Part shown: in pieces, positions 1 to 12,200 of the stretch
How the letters are laid out: the number at the start of each line of letters is the position of its first letter
Position numbering within the stretch: position 1 is the first letter of the stretch
Assembly (NCBI RefSeq): GCF_963678635.1
Contig: NC_087067.1
Location: 43,003,829 to 43,067,828, forward strand
DNA: 64,000 nucleotides
Reading direction: 5' to 3'
Origin: Symsagittifera roscoffensis
Lineage: Eukaryota > Xenacoelomorpha > Acoela > Convolutidae
Translations under genes and position numbers: made by a program
The notes under the pieces: generated by a model
Databases searched by the model: none
Told to the model about the DNA's origin: nothing
What the model saw: only the letters and a program-made list of their open reading frames with translations

Positions 1-69
1 ATAAAATTGCCCGCTAACAAAATATAAAATAAGCTTTCTGTGTTATACTACGCTGTACGATTCCATCAG

Positions 70-168
70 ATTTCTGACCTCAAAAATTTTCGAAGTTTTG
101 TGGATTTGTGTGCCAAAATTACAAGTTCCAGGAACTCAGTCGACAAGCAAGGCACCAAGATTAGCGTG
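70..168 (+). CDS. Candidate internal exon of an unidentified gene
   Basis: An open stretch of 33 codons is bounded by a possible acceptor (ccatcag) and a donor (GTG|gtaatg). It reads ISDLKNFRSFVDLCAKITSS and continues to a Lys-rich end, TKISV. Both boundaries are phase 0, so it can join in frame to the candidate exon at 282-359 after a 113-base intron. The residue mix looks protein-like, but I recognise no family and open runs of this size arise by chance in such DNA. If real, it is the 3' part of a gene that begins outside the window. Confidence 0.27.
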
Positions 169-281
169 GTAATGTACTTTTTCTTATCACCTCAGACATA
201 CCGATGCCTTGCATATAAACATCAAAAAATAAATATATTACGCCCTATGATTTTTATGATTGATCTGATCAATTTTTAAAG

Positions 282-359
282 CTGCCATTGAAGCCAATAT
301 TGGATAAAAAAGAGGCTCGCCAAATTTCCAGTTTTCTACTATTACTTGAATGCATCTAA
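282..359 (+). CDS. Candidate terminal exon of the same unidentified gene
   Basis: After an acceptor-like aatttttaaag, 25 codons run to a TAA. They begin LPLKPILDKKEARQISSF and end in a Leu-rich segment. The phase matches the candidate exon at 70-168. An AATAAA lies about 190 bases downstream at 547-552, which would suit a 3' end. No family is recognised, and the acceptor has only a short pyrimidine tract. Confidence 0.22.
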   Translation: MPLKPILDKKEARQISSFLLLLECI

Positions 360-858
360 GTAACCCGATCCAGAAACACTTCCCAATTGATTTTATGTAT
401 AGTGATCAGTACAAAAATTGCTGTAATAGACCCAAAATCATACGACATTTGCTTGTTTAGATACGATTTGCGAAAAATTGAAGAAAAAAAAACGTTCGTT
501 CTTAACAATTTTAGATTTTTTTTTCGTATTTTTTTCTAGCAAAAAAAATAAACTTTTTTACTACTTAGATCACATTTAGAAGTATTGAAAGTAGATTTCT
601 GAAGCGTAGATCACTGATATTTTCTACCCCTAAAGGAAACGGTATCTCTTTAACTTTTCCCGTCCCTCTTTTCCAAAAGAGTGTGATATTCGTTATTACG
701 TACAAAATTCTCATATGCTTAACCATTTATTTTTTTCTTTATAGGGGGAAGGGGGATTCGTTGCTAAGTACCCTAGGGGCTGGGGCGATAGTTAAAAAGA
801 TCTGTCATGGAGATGGAGAGATCGGAGATTGTAAGAGCGGGTTGAGAAAAATGTTCAT

Positions 859-898
859 CATACTATTTTATAGACCAAAAAACAAAAAAAATAGTATG
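859..898. repeat. Short inverted repeat
   Basis: Arms CATACTATTTT (859-869) and AAAATAGTATG (888-898) are perfect reverse complements with an 18-base A-rich spacer. Related catacta/tagtatg motifs recur at 1,000-1,070, so this may be part of a decayed small element. Confidence 0.6.
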
Positions 899-1093
899 AA
901 AGTAGCATAAGAAACATTTTTGCCACATTTTGGAATTAAATAACAAGCTAATTGCCATACTTTTTATCTCAAAGATTTTATGAATTTATCGACAGCATTT
1001 CTTTTTACTATGAAATGGTATGATTAGCAGCTTTTCCATACTATGAAATTGTATGATACACATTTTCTAATAAGTATATGACAAGCATAATTG

Positions 1094-1130
1094 GAAATAC
1101 AAAATTTTGGTTTCAAAAATTTTGTATTTC
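1094..1130. repeat. Perfect 15-bp hairpin
   Basis: GAAATACAAAATTTT (1,094-1,108) is followed by the 7-base loop ggtttca and the exact reverse complement (1,116-1,130). There is no T-run just after it and no gene nearby, so the role is unknown. Confidence 0.75.
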
Positions 1131-4100
1131 ATCCAAAACTCAATAATCAAGGATTTTTTGTCATCAAAAAACCAGAGTGTAAATTACAGTTATCACGTAG
1201 CTAAACTGCGTTTGTTGATATTAGCCATTTAAGCCTAAGTTAACTTGTTCACTTCGAATTATATAACAAAAACGTACCTTTTTGTATATAGCTAGAAAAG
1301 TTCTAGTTTAAGTAGTTTAGAGTTTTTGATGGTTCAGAAAAAGACCTGCGTTTTACAAAAATTAGGTTTATCTTAGAATATGAAACCAAAAAAATATATT
1401 TAAAAAAAAACATGCTTGTAATTTTTAGATTTTTTTCTGTAAAAAAAACGCAAGCTAGACTACATCATAGACTCAAGAATTTAAATTTTGCATGCAAAAT
1501 TTTCTTTTTCGTACAATGATTATTCAAGCAGAGAATCAGATTAGCAACCAGAAAAGGGCTTTAAAAGTTTTTTTACCCCAAATTTTATTACTATGGAAAA
1601 ATGTTATCATAAAATTTTTTCAAAATTGTTTTTGAAGCCAATGTTGCTCTCATTCAATAAAACTACCACCAATTTACTTTGTTTGAGTTTCAAACCAACT
1701 TAAAATATTTTTTGAAAAAACGTTCATTGAAAAAATACTTGTCATAAAAGTTTTCTTCTATGAAAATTGTATGATAAGCATTTTTCCATAGGCGCTATTT
1801 ATGAAACTGTTTGATAGATGTTTTTTTTATATGGACATCAATCCGGGAAGTTTCATTTTCAAGGTTAAGGATCAACCCTACAATATCTCCCCTAATCGAA
1901 CTAGCGGGGAGAAAACATGGATTTTTCAGAAAATAAATTTAAGTGCAGCCCAGATTTAAACTAAATTAATAGTTTTATTTTTTTTTCAAATGATTGAAAA
2001 CATAAAAATTCAGGTAATTAACCGCAGTCAAATGCAATCAGGCATAAAAATTGCAAAAATGAATACTATTTGTGCTTTTAATCGAAATGCACACAATATA
2101 CAGAGTTATCTTTTAAATTAATTATTGGCTGGGGTGGACATTCTACGGCTGGTCACTTAGGGGAGGAGATTGCACGGTTGATCCAAGGTTAACCTTAAGA
2201 TTTGTTTCAAATTGTGTATTAGATATCCTGGGTGTTGTGACGATACTGAAAAGGCCTTTACAGCAGAGCCCGTTTTTTGGAGCACGTCTCACTCTTTTGT
2301 TCGACCACAGATATTTCGGGCTAAAAGGTGGTTGAAAACTTATTTCCTCTAATTCTATTTGCGTCTTGAGAAATATTTGCATTTTTTTGACTTTGAAATT
2401 CCGCAAAAACAAAGGAAACAGATTTATTTATCAAAAGGCAAAAGAGTCACTTGCAAAATTCTGAATGATTTCCTACGTTTGTTTGCTTCGAGACAAATTG
2501 TTTTAAATAGCAACTAGCTGTTCTATTTTTGCTCTTTCAGATTGTGATGCCTTTTATCAGGCCTTAATTCCTATTGCCTAAGGTAGCCAGTAAAAAAGAG
2601 CGATCGCTCACTTAGCCGACAAAGTTGTACCATAATCTTTCCAAACAAATAGGAACATAGAAACAGTACCAGTATTCATTTGATTTTAATCATTAAGTAA
2701 AATTTATTTGAAGAAAATTATAATGGTTTAGGTTCCATAATGGTTTCATAACTATTCATGAAACCTATCGAGTTTAGATTTATTCATTCATAGGTCAAGT
2801 GTTTTTATCCTATAACCTTAGTTGAAAAACGTGCTGCCGATTATACCTTTAAGAGACCAGGAAGTGTCGTTACATTCATAGCTCTTAGTACCTCAATTTG
2901 CAAATTTCTTTAGTCCCTAAAAGTGGCTTTAAGAGCAACTCTTCTCAAAATCAATACATCTTTCACCCTTGGGATATTCTTCTAGCAGTGAACGGAGGTG
3001 AAATCATAACTATAGAGACCTCTTTCACTCATTGGTTATAAGTGATTTGTTCACCACTTTATCGTCAATTGTGCAAAGAAGACACTTTTAGTACGACCTG
3101 CTTCAATTTTTCACGCTCAGTTGCCATCAAAACCCAAAATGAAGGGTTTTTTGTGTAGTTTTTTGAGTTCAAGCGTTTCAAGTAAATATGGTTAAATCAC
3201 CATTTTTTGTTAATTTTAAATAAAGAGTATGCTCAAGTTCAATTTCTTATCATCTGAGTTCAATAAGACAAAACTCAATATCATTTTGAAATTATTGAAA
3301 ATTAGCTATTTAATTTAAGTGCTCAATGTCGGTATTTTTTTATTTGCAAACATAAATCATTTGAATATTTGAATATTGAATTATTTGCAAATAAAAAAGC
3401 TTGAAACAATTTTGGAGATATTTGACGAGACAGAGAGACGTAAGTTTTTGTGCAGATTTGGCACATCAAGTAGATCAACTGACGCCGGCATAAATTTGGA
3501 TTCTTAAATGAAAATTTTTCATTACAACTGAATCCATTAATTTTGCAAAATCGTCATTACTTGCTTTGAGCTATGAGCTACTATTTATAGTGTAATTATA
3601 TTCCTTAACCATATTTCTTAGCCACATTATAATTCTTCGCAATTCTACCGTATTTGCACAGGTAAAAAATTTTGATTAATGTCATACAAACGTCAATCAA
3701 AAATCTTTTTATAAAAAATTTTTACGAGTAAACATTTTAATTGATCGCATTCTGTCGTCAAAAATATTTCTTGTTCGTGTAGTGGAAAAAAACCAACCGA
3801 TGACATTCAGACAATGCTCAGGTTGATCAGCGGTTATTTTCAATAGTAAATCACCATTCAATCACCAAAACAGAATTACTAAAAAGTTTTCGGTCAAGTA
3901 TTATGTTTAGAAAAAATATTAAAAAAACACATTGATAAAAATTTAACAGTGTTGACTGTTATTTCCTCGGATATTTTTAATCGACAGTGATAAAAGAAGA
4001 CAACTTGTTTTGGAGAGCCACAGTAGCGGAAAACGGGAGGGGAGAGGGGTATTCAACCTCATCGGGGAAGGGTGCCCATTTGGTACAAATTAAGATATTA

Positions 4101-4265
4101 ATAAGTATTTATGAGAGATCGGAAAATAGGTCGACTTAACAAGAAAAAAAGGAGAAAAACTCTGTTTTTTTTCGAGACAATCCCCGGAGAGCCTTCGCTT
4201 GCTTAGAAATTAATTTAAAAATCACTCTTCTCATGTATTGATGCCTTGAATGTAATGACTGGGAC

Positions 4266-4336
4266 ACCAAGTTAACATCCTTCGTCCACACCCCCAAAAG
4301 ACGTCCGTTTAGGGGGGGTGTGATTGTTAACTTGGT
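4266..4336. repeat. Long imperfect inverted repeat
   Basis: The left arm starts ACCAAGTTAACA and ends CACACCCCC (4,266-4,295). The right arm starts GGGGGGTGTG and ends TGTTAACTTGGT (about 4,312-4,336). The outer 12 and inner 9 bases pair exactly; a few extra bases on the left bulge out. The GC-rich inner stem stands out in this AT-rich region. It may be a small foldback element remnant. Confidence 0.65.
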
Positions 4337-6206
4337 TCTGAGTTCGAATTTTCAGCCAATCAGAACTGAGGGTTATAGACACAGCGCTTAGCAATTTCAA
4401 TCTTAACGGAGAATCTTACCACGTGGTTTTTTTTTGGGGGGGGGGGGGGTGGGGTTAACTCGATTTACTGACTGTCCTCTACAAAACTGAAGTAAAGTAT
4501 AACCACGTTTAATAATTATATCAACTGATGTCGCTATCTACTCTTTCCAAACCGGATAGTCTTATCTACGGATAAACTAGAAAACAACAGAATTGAATAC
4601 TACATGTTCATCAAAAAAATCCCACTGCATTTTTGAGAACATCGTGTATCCTTGTATGTAGTTATTCAAAAGTTTATGGTTAAAACTATTCAATTGAATC
4701 AGAGATCCCTTTCAAAACACTGACCCAGGTGGAAAAAAAAATTAAGAATTTTTTGAACATTTTTCGATTCTTAGGTGTGATTGAGCTTCTGTTGAGTTTC
4801 TTTTTATTTAATGCTAGCTTTTGATTTGATTTTGTTTACTTTATAACTCACTGGATCAGCTTTGCATTCTTGTCCAATAGCTTACCCGTTTTTTTTTTAA
4901 ATTTTTTACGCAAAGCTTGAGATATTCCATGATTGCGATAAAAATGCCGCAAATTGAGATAAGCCATAGCTGAAAATTTAAACACAAAATATACAAAGAG
5001 AAAATCATGTCAAAAGCTAGCTAATAAAAGAAAAAACTCAACAGGGGATCGATCAGACCTAATGTTTGAAACACGTTAGATATTGTTTTATTTCATTTTC
5101 CCGCTAGGGTAAGGTTTTTGAAATTGACTTCTCACGTTCAACTAAACGGTTTCAACCACAAATTTTTAGAAAATTACATAGTAAGAAATACGATTTTGAT
5201 GGGCATGCTGTGAGATTTTTTGACGAATATGTAGAATTTGTTTCTGTTGGATACTAGGTTATCGGTGCATATGACTAACCGGACACTTTTAAAGATTCTT
5301 ACGCTAAAATTTCTCTGACGGTACATATTTTTTTTTCAATAACTTTCAATAAGATTACTCGTGTAAAAAAAATTTTTGAGAAAAATGTGAAAAACTGAAC
5401 AACGTTGATTAAATGTTTGACACTAGAACGGTTCATTGGATCTAAGAGTCTAACTTTTTTCTCCGCTAAAGGAGACACCTGACAACTGACTGGCTTAATG
5501 GTGCTCTCCCATATAGTTCCGATTTGTATTGGCAAAACTTAAAAAATAAAACTGGAGATTATTGCTTGGAATTATTTCAAAAAAATTAATATTTTGATTT
5601 TTATTCGCTTCATGAAAGTATAACGAAAAACTTAGTTTTTACGAGCTATGATTTTGTTTAGTCTGTAAATCAACATTGTCATGTAGAAAGATGAAGTTTG
5701 TCTCTATTTCGTCTGTGGTAACTGATGATCTGAATTTTAAACGAATGTGCTTAAAACCGAATTCAAACCATAAGTCACGAACAACTATTTTCACAGAATG
5801 CAAAATAGCATTGAATCTAAATCATCTATAACAACACCGTCAATGTGATGATTTGCTTTTTATGTCGAGAACCGCGGTTGACCTTGACTTTGACCGGCAT
5901 TGCATCATATGATTAACAATAGCATTACAGATTATTTGGTTACCTCTGTAGCAGTACTACACTCTTCCTCTTGTAGGGAAAATTGTTACTCTGTATAAAC
6001 TTTACAAATGATATTTAAAATAAAATAATTAGTGATAACCTCAGTTCTACATAATCAAATTTTTTTGCTAAGAGTTTCCTTTTCGTAGACACTGCCTTTT
6101 CATTTTCTTTTTTCTTTACTCTCTTGTTTCCTGACTCTTCTAAACCCTTACCCACTCTAAGTCGAACGCTTTATATCGTACGAGTGATTCTTGTTCAAAC
6201 TTCCAG

Positions 6207-6328
6207 GCGAACAAATACCGCTCAAGTTGTTGGAATCTGTCTTCTCAGAGGATTTCCTGTCGCCAGTTCTGTTCGGTGAAGCTCGAGAGAAGCTCTCGTC
6301 AACTCAACCAAAATCGCTTCATTTTTGA
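6207..6328 (+). CDS. Candidate last coding exon of an unidentified gene
   Basis: After the acceptor gttcaaacttccag the sequence becomes more GC-rich. From 6,209 it reads 39 codons to TGA (6,326-6,328), starting EQIPLKLLESVFSEDFLSPV and ending STQPKSLHF. Codon choice (CTC, GTC, TTC, CTG) resembles that of the receptor exons downstream. The exon would enter with two bases of a split codon. I could not find its upstream partner exons or recognise the protein. It lies 2.7 kb before the receptor gene on the same strand, so it would be the end of a separate gene. Confidence 0.42.
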
Positions 6329-8299
6329 TTTTGATCGATTGGCCCTCAACTGATATCACTGATTTTTTCACTGAATCCCCGTATTTTTCAGGCAGTTTTT
6401 TTTGTTAGACCGCATACTCCTTTGTACTTCGTCCGCTGCTGCCATGTCTTGATTGATTCTTCAACTGTTTCTGTCTGGGAAAAGTCGAACCAATTTTTTC
6501 TCAAACAAAAAAAGGTCACTGTTTTGTTACCCAAAAACGCTATACCATAGAAGTTTCGATTTGTTAGATTGAAACTTTGTTGATACCTTTTATTTTGAAA
6601 TTATGTTAAAAATTGGACTATTTTTTTCCACTAAAGGATCAATGCTTCAGTTTGGAATCAGTGGTGATCGAAACCATTTTGTGGATCGGAAAATTACGAA
6701 GCAATTTAAATACTTTGCAAAGCAACCCATTATGTCCAAATATTCATTATCAAAAAATCATATTATATTAGTTCATCCGAGTAGTGCAGAGTTTAAAAAC
6801 TTCTCCTTCCCATAGTGCCTGTTAAAAACATATTTTTTTTGGCTTGATGCATCGATATTTTTTGTAAATAAGAAAGCCACACTGTCCCAAAATTTTAGTT
6901 TTATTGAAAATTTTGAATGTAAATTATAAACAAAAACGTTTTTAGTTTGTTACCTATGAGTTGATCGCATTATCTCGAGAAACTATAACAACTTGACCAT
7001 ATATTGAGCGACCGGCTAGCAAAAACTGCGAGGATATTTTGAATCAACTTATTCGAAGAACCCCAAATCTTGCTATTATTCAGAGGATCAAACCTTGACA
7101 GTCGCGATTGTACAAAATTGTTGAATGAATACTGCGTCCTATGCAAAATATTTTCCAAAAATGCTATAGAACTTTTCACTAAAAATGTTTAGAAAAATTA
7201 GCATTTTTTTTAAAAGAACTCCATTATTTTATATTCATTTTTTAGCTTGTTATAAGAGGCTTTAACAATCAAAGTGGAAAACTTCTTCAGCCGTCAAACA
7301 TTTTTGGAGTGCGTTACAACTGTTCACAATCATTTCCAGTTAGGTGAGAGTAAGTTAATTTTTGCTGGTCCAGTAAAACAAAAAATACGTGTGACACAAG
7401 TTACTCGGAAATTTATGACCTTTTAATATTTTTTTAGTTTACTGTAAATGCAGAACATTTTTTAGTTCACTGTACATATTCCGAATTTATCAAACTTGAG
7501 GTTATATTTGTATGTCTTTTCATGCACTACCAACAAAAAAGACCATTGAAAAAATTTTACAGCTCAGATTTTTAATTTTGTTTGAAGTTCAAGAAAACTC
7601 AATGCTTCAATTGAAAAAAATTACATCTATTTGCGTCATTTAATTAGTTATTAAGGAAAGTTACTCAAATTGGTATATTTTACTTTTTCAGAAGCTCTCA
7701 AATACCTTACAAATCAATGAAAAACTTCCTTTAGACCGTTTTGTCAAGAATTTATTCGAAGGATTAAGTTTCTATCAGAAGCGAGCAGTCGCACCAACCT
7801 GCAAAGCTGAAATAAGATAGCATGCAGCTTGTATTAGGAACGGAAAAAACTTACAGGCGATGAAATTGCAAACATGAGACATTATTTAAGCGGATCTTTG
7901 CTTAATGTTCACAGTGCCATTTATTTTATGCCAATTTACCCTGTGTCTTTCAGCTCTTGTAACATTCAGCTCTTGTAACGTGTCCTTTGAATTTATATTA
8001 CGCCAATTTAATTTTATCTTAATTTGTGATTTTAAAATTTTAGGCCAGTCAAGTCGGTCGCTTCGGCCACGCCCTTTGTAATTATTTTTTTTTCGGTCTT
8101 ATCAATTGTGGAAACATTTTTCTGTGTCGCGTTCGGTCTCAAAACCTGGAAACAAAATTTTTAGTCGCGACGGTTTAAAAATACCCAATAGCCGGTAAAT
8201 ATCGAAATTATGTCCCAATAATCCGGGCATAAATCCGCACTCACTCTTGACTCCGGTGGTTATGCAGAGACAGCTCTTTGTAGACAGCTGAACAGCTGT
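6329..8299. other. Non-coding stretch upstream of the receptor gene
   Basis: No coding segment is supported. A 16-base direct repeat (ttcagctcttgtaac, twice) lies at about 7,950-7,981. A signal-peptide exon for the receptor could be hidden here, but no start codon followed by a hydrophobic run and a good donor was recognised. Confidence 0.5.
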
Positions 8300-8585
8300 C
8301 AGGGGGAATCTAGGATTTTCTCGGGGGGGGGGGAGAGAGAGATTTTCAAAAATAATCCAAAATTTTGTCGACATTTTTTAGGTCGACCAAGTTGATTTAT
8401 GGAGTTTTTTGGCACCCGCTAACTCCTCAAATTTAGTATATATTGGCGCCGAGGGCGCCTTTAGAAAATTTTTAGGGTCCGTCACCAAAAATGGATATCT
8501 CAAAATAGTACAAAGGGGGAACCTTTGGGTCGGCAGGGGATAGAATCCTTGAGGGGGACGTTCACCCGCCCTAAATCCGCGTCTG
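8300..8585. mobile_element. hAT-type miniature inverted-repeat element, copy 1
   Basis: The left end reads cagggggaatctagg. The right end, reverse-complemented, reads cagacgcggatttaggg. The CAG start with a GGCGGAT-like body is typical of hAT termini. The flanks acagctgt (left) and acagttgg (right) agree at 6 of 8 positions, which fits a decayed 8-bp target duplication. The interior shares blocks with copies at 17,330 and 63,070 (tatattggcgcc, ggcgcctttagaaaa, tttgggtcgg). It has no coding capacity. Confidence 0.6.
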
Positions 8586-9023
8586 ACAGTTGGTATGCTG
8601 GCCTTTTTTTGTTGGTCAATGATATTAAACAATTTTTATTTTAATTGAAAGTAGAAAATCTACTTTTGCTAAAGTAGGCGGTTAATTTTATAGAAAATTG
8701 CTGCAAATGAAATCAGAATCATAAGCATCATCTGATTTTTGAATGAGCAACCAAATTCATATTCAATTTTTTATTCTTTTATTTGTATAAAAGCTTGAAA
8801 AAATATTTAACGCAAATTGTAGATATTTCTCAATTCCATAACTTTATGAACAGATTTGAATTTTTAATCTGTCTGAATTTAGGGACATTTTGTGACAGTT
8901 AAACATCATTTTTCAAAGCCAGCAAAACGGTGTCTGTTTTTCAGCTATAATTGAAAATATCCCAGCAATTAACAGGACGAAATTTAAATAAAAACGATTT
9001 TGAAAACAGCACCATAAAGAGGC

Positions 9024-9245
9024 ATGAATTCAACTTCTGGAGGTTTGAGCGTTGCTTACGATACCAGTGCGGTCACTGGGCCGACGGCAAATCAGCCGAA
9101 CAAAGTGAGTCCAGAACCTTTCAACGAAGTGCGATTGGTGGAGTATATCATGGATGGCTACAATACCTTCGCACGGCCGGTGAAAAACATTACGTCTACA
9201 ACTACACTGGAGATATCGCTCTATGTTATTCAGATTCTTAAACTG
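9024..9245 (+). CDS. Receptor exon 1 (N-terminal, residues 1-74)
   Basis: Reads MNSTSGGLSVAYDT and later RLVEYIMDGYNTFARPV, the conserved first helix and beta strand of nicotinic subunits, ending ILKL|gtaatt in phase 0. NIT at residues 55-57 is a likely glycosylation site. An in-frame stop at 9,015-9,017 limits upstream extension. The sequence before the ATG lacks a clear pyrimidine tract, so this may be the first coding exon. Its start lacks a hydrophobic signal peptide, so an internal acceptor (for example after gataccag at about 9,066) fed by an unseen exon is the alternative. Confidence 0.85.
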
Positions 9246-12200
9246 GTAATTTTTTAAGTAATTTTTGAACAACTGTCCAAATCTACTGTCTAAATCCCCC
9301 ACCTAGAGAGAAGCGATATGGATGTAAGGTGAGGTATCAGCCTCTCAATCGAATGGTCAGTGGTTCAGGCCCCACCCTAAACCGGTAGAGGGTGATTCAA
9401 CATTACCCGGCACATAAAACTAACTAGAAGACGCTATAGAGGGCATTTTTGAGTAATTCTTAATCAGGGACAGCACTACTGCTCGACGTGTGGAGATGCA
9501 CAGACCGAGTGATGGTCATTTTATTGTTCAATGGCCACAAACATCTATTCGCGCAATTGAAAAGTTTTCTGATTATTAGATTAAAAAAGTCCATTTTTAA
9601 AAGTAGCATCGAATCCTCACGAGAAATTTTTAAAAGAAAAAATGTCAACAAAAAAAAACGTTTTGACTAATTTTGAAAATATTCGAATTTTCAATCTTCA
9701 TTTTAGACCTCGGGGCTTCAACAGATTTTGCTTATATTAGTTCAGATTCATAATCGACCGTTGAATTCAGCATGCTTCTTCTTTCTGAAGTTTGGTAGTG
9801 TTTTGTGTGTTTAGAGTGAAAAAGACCAAATCATGACTTCTACCGTATGGCTAAATTTGGTAAGAACTTGTTTTAATATTGGATTTATTTTGGAGCACTT
9901 AGAGTGCACCCTCAAATAAATAGCATGCACAAAATTGTCTGAAGGATAATCAAAAATCTGTTCTGGCTATAATGCTTGCTACCTCTTTTAAAGCTTGATA
10001 CAACTCCCTCCTTTAAAAAATTATAGTATCTCCACGCCCTCTGATATAAAATCCATTTTTGCGGTCTATAATTTATTGTTAGGGGGGGGGGCGTAAGGGG
10101 GATGTTGTTGATGACTTTAATGCACGTGCAGAAAATAAGATGTGATTGTGTTTCCATCTTCAGGAGTGGCGTGACGAGTACCTGAAGTGGGACAAGGACG
10201 CCTGGGGCATCCAGCAGATCCGGCTGCCCGGAAACCTCATCTGGAACCCAGACCTCACCCTATACAACAAGTAACTAGGTTCCCATTGCTTACCCATAGT
10301 ATTGGAAAATTATTTTACAGCTTGGGTGAAGTTCTGTTATAGCATCATTGGTAAGCAAAATGATTGGTTTTAATATGAAGTCCCTTCACCATCGACCCTC
10401 CCCCTAAAGACAATGTCAGATGCAGAAGTTGGGTAAGCAATCGTTTTTTTGCTGTGTCGCTAATAGATTAGTTTGAGCTGGGGACAACTTTATCTTTTTC
10501 GTTCAATGTTTTTGATTCATTGGAGACTGTTTTTGATCCGACCATTTGAAAAATGGGGAGGAACTTTGAATTCGGGTGTGTTTTAGTTTTTTCATTTTGT
10601 TTTCCACACAAAATCAGGTACCACAACTAATCATCGGACTGGGTTGAGTGAAATATCATATTAAAGCGCTTTTAGTCGTGATTCGAGCGACATTAGAAAA
10701 GTTTCCAAAAAAAATTTCCAGGCGAAAATTTGGTTTTTCGTCTTATTTCGAGCTAATTAAGCAAGCAAGCAGGCTTACATCAGCTTAATTATGCCTAATT
10801 AAGGACCCAAAAAATTTTTTTTTTTGCAAATAAATTTTTTTGGAGTTTTTACTTCCATTTCAGGAACCAAAAACTTCAGAAAAAATTAAAACTTTTCTGT
10901 AAAAAAATTGGAATTGAAAACAAAATTGAAATTTTTTTTCTTTTTCTGTTTTTCTAGACATTTCTTACTATGAGTTTCGAATACGCCTAAATTATCCTCT
11001 TACCTCAGATCCCTTTACGTCAGATGCCTCACACCACGCAGAAAAAAACTACACTAATTTGAAAAAAAAGTTTGTAGTTTTTTAAAGACTATGGTCGGAA
11101 CATTGGAACATTCTGCGCTACTTGCACAGTAACCGGCTATCCTTATACTTCGTTTAAGAATGTTTTTCTAACTGATTCGTTTGTGATCCAAATGATGTTT
11201 TTTTACTTATTCCGCCCAAATTTCTCAATTTTGCTTTTTTTCAATTTTCAATGTATAAATGTTGGAACATTATACTGATAGCGGATGCCGGACATCATGC
11301 CGACGGGATTTCAACCCTAATTGTAACACTAAGGACCTCAAGCCGAAAATTTTTTCAACAAGACATAAAATGAAATTAATTTGAAATCTGTTGCGAAGAA
11401 TTTTTCAATTTCATGAGCTTTCTCGTTATTGTGTTTTTCATAAATTTTGAGCCTCTAATTGATGTTTAGGAATATTGAAAATTAAAACATTGTTGAAAGT
11501 GTTTTTCACGTGTATTGTATAATTTATGCATTTCAAAATCCGGCCGATGCAGTTCCATCTGATACCATTCTTAAGTGATGAATTGTTATGAAGAATGCTT
11601 ATTATGAACTGAACTTGCCTAAATTCTTAAAATTAACATTTTACAGATGGGAAAAACAGTTTTGAGTTGCTTGTAAAGTTTATATTATGGCCTGAAACCC
11701 CTACGGATTGTTGTCCTAGACCCACTGATAGCACTGGTTTACTTAGTTAATACAAACGCAATCACTTTATTCTTAAGCCGACTTCTAATAAGGCCAAACT
11801 TTGAGCAGATACGAAGGCGGTAATTTTTTCCTAGAGCTGATTTTTTTGGGTGTTTTTCTTAAATCCGGAAAAACTTTTGAGCAAATTTGAAATAATTTGG
11901 AGTAGTTTACCAAACATTCTTCATTATAGGCCAATTCGGCTTATTTACAAATCGACTCAGAGTTGTGAACAAAACATTTTAAGATGGTACTGAAATGTGA
12001 TTGGCTAATTCTATGCAATCAGCTTGAAGCAAAATAATATCAGATCAAGATGTTGAAATACTGATTTATGGGCGGAATAAGCAAAAATAACCCCGCAATG
12101 TTAAATTCGATAAAAAAATCTATCATACAAAATTCGATTGCGACAGCAGAGGTCTAATAAAGTTCTGCAAAGTATAAAATCGCTGATATAAAATCAGCGG

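Larger units (their letters stand above)
360..6206. other. Non-coding, AT-rich region without a supported gene
   Basis: The stretch is dominated by poly-A and poly-T runs. It holds short hairpins (859-898, 1,094-1,130, 4,266-4,336), a diverged repeated motif of the type ctatgaaattgtatgata near 1,009, 1,042, 1,756 and 1,798, a 12-base palindrome GAGCGATCGCTC at 2,598-2,609, and a poly-T/poly-G run at about 4,430-4,456. Exon-like snippets follow good acceptors near 2,540 and 2,820, but each is under 30 codons and none could be chained into a gene. Confidence 0.6.

Noticed and set aside
2143-2412. 89-codon - strand frame
   Set aside because: No similarity, no splice or promoter context, and no conservation evidence; plausible by chance.
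2541-2912. Short exon-like runs after good acceptors (CDAFYQALIPIA; EKRAADYTFKRPGSVV)
   Set aside because: Twelve and 29 codons ending in stops without usable donors; expected by chance over several kilobases.
5299-5535. 78-codon - strand frame
   Set aside because: The first half looks protein-like but nothing extends it and no family was recognised.
8951-9241. 96-codon + frame and 90-codon - frame over the first receptor exon
   Set aside because: These are other-frame shadows; the frame from 9,024 carries the conserved receptor residues.
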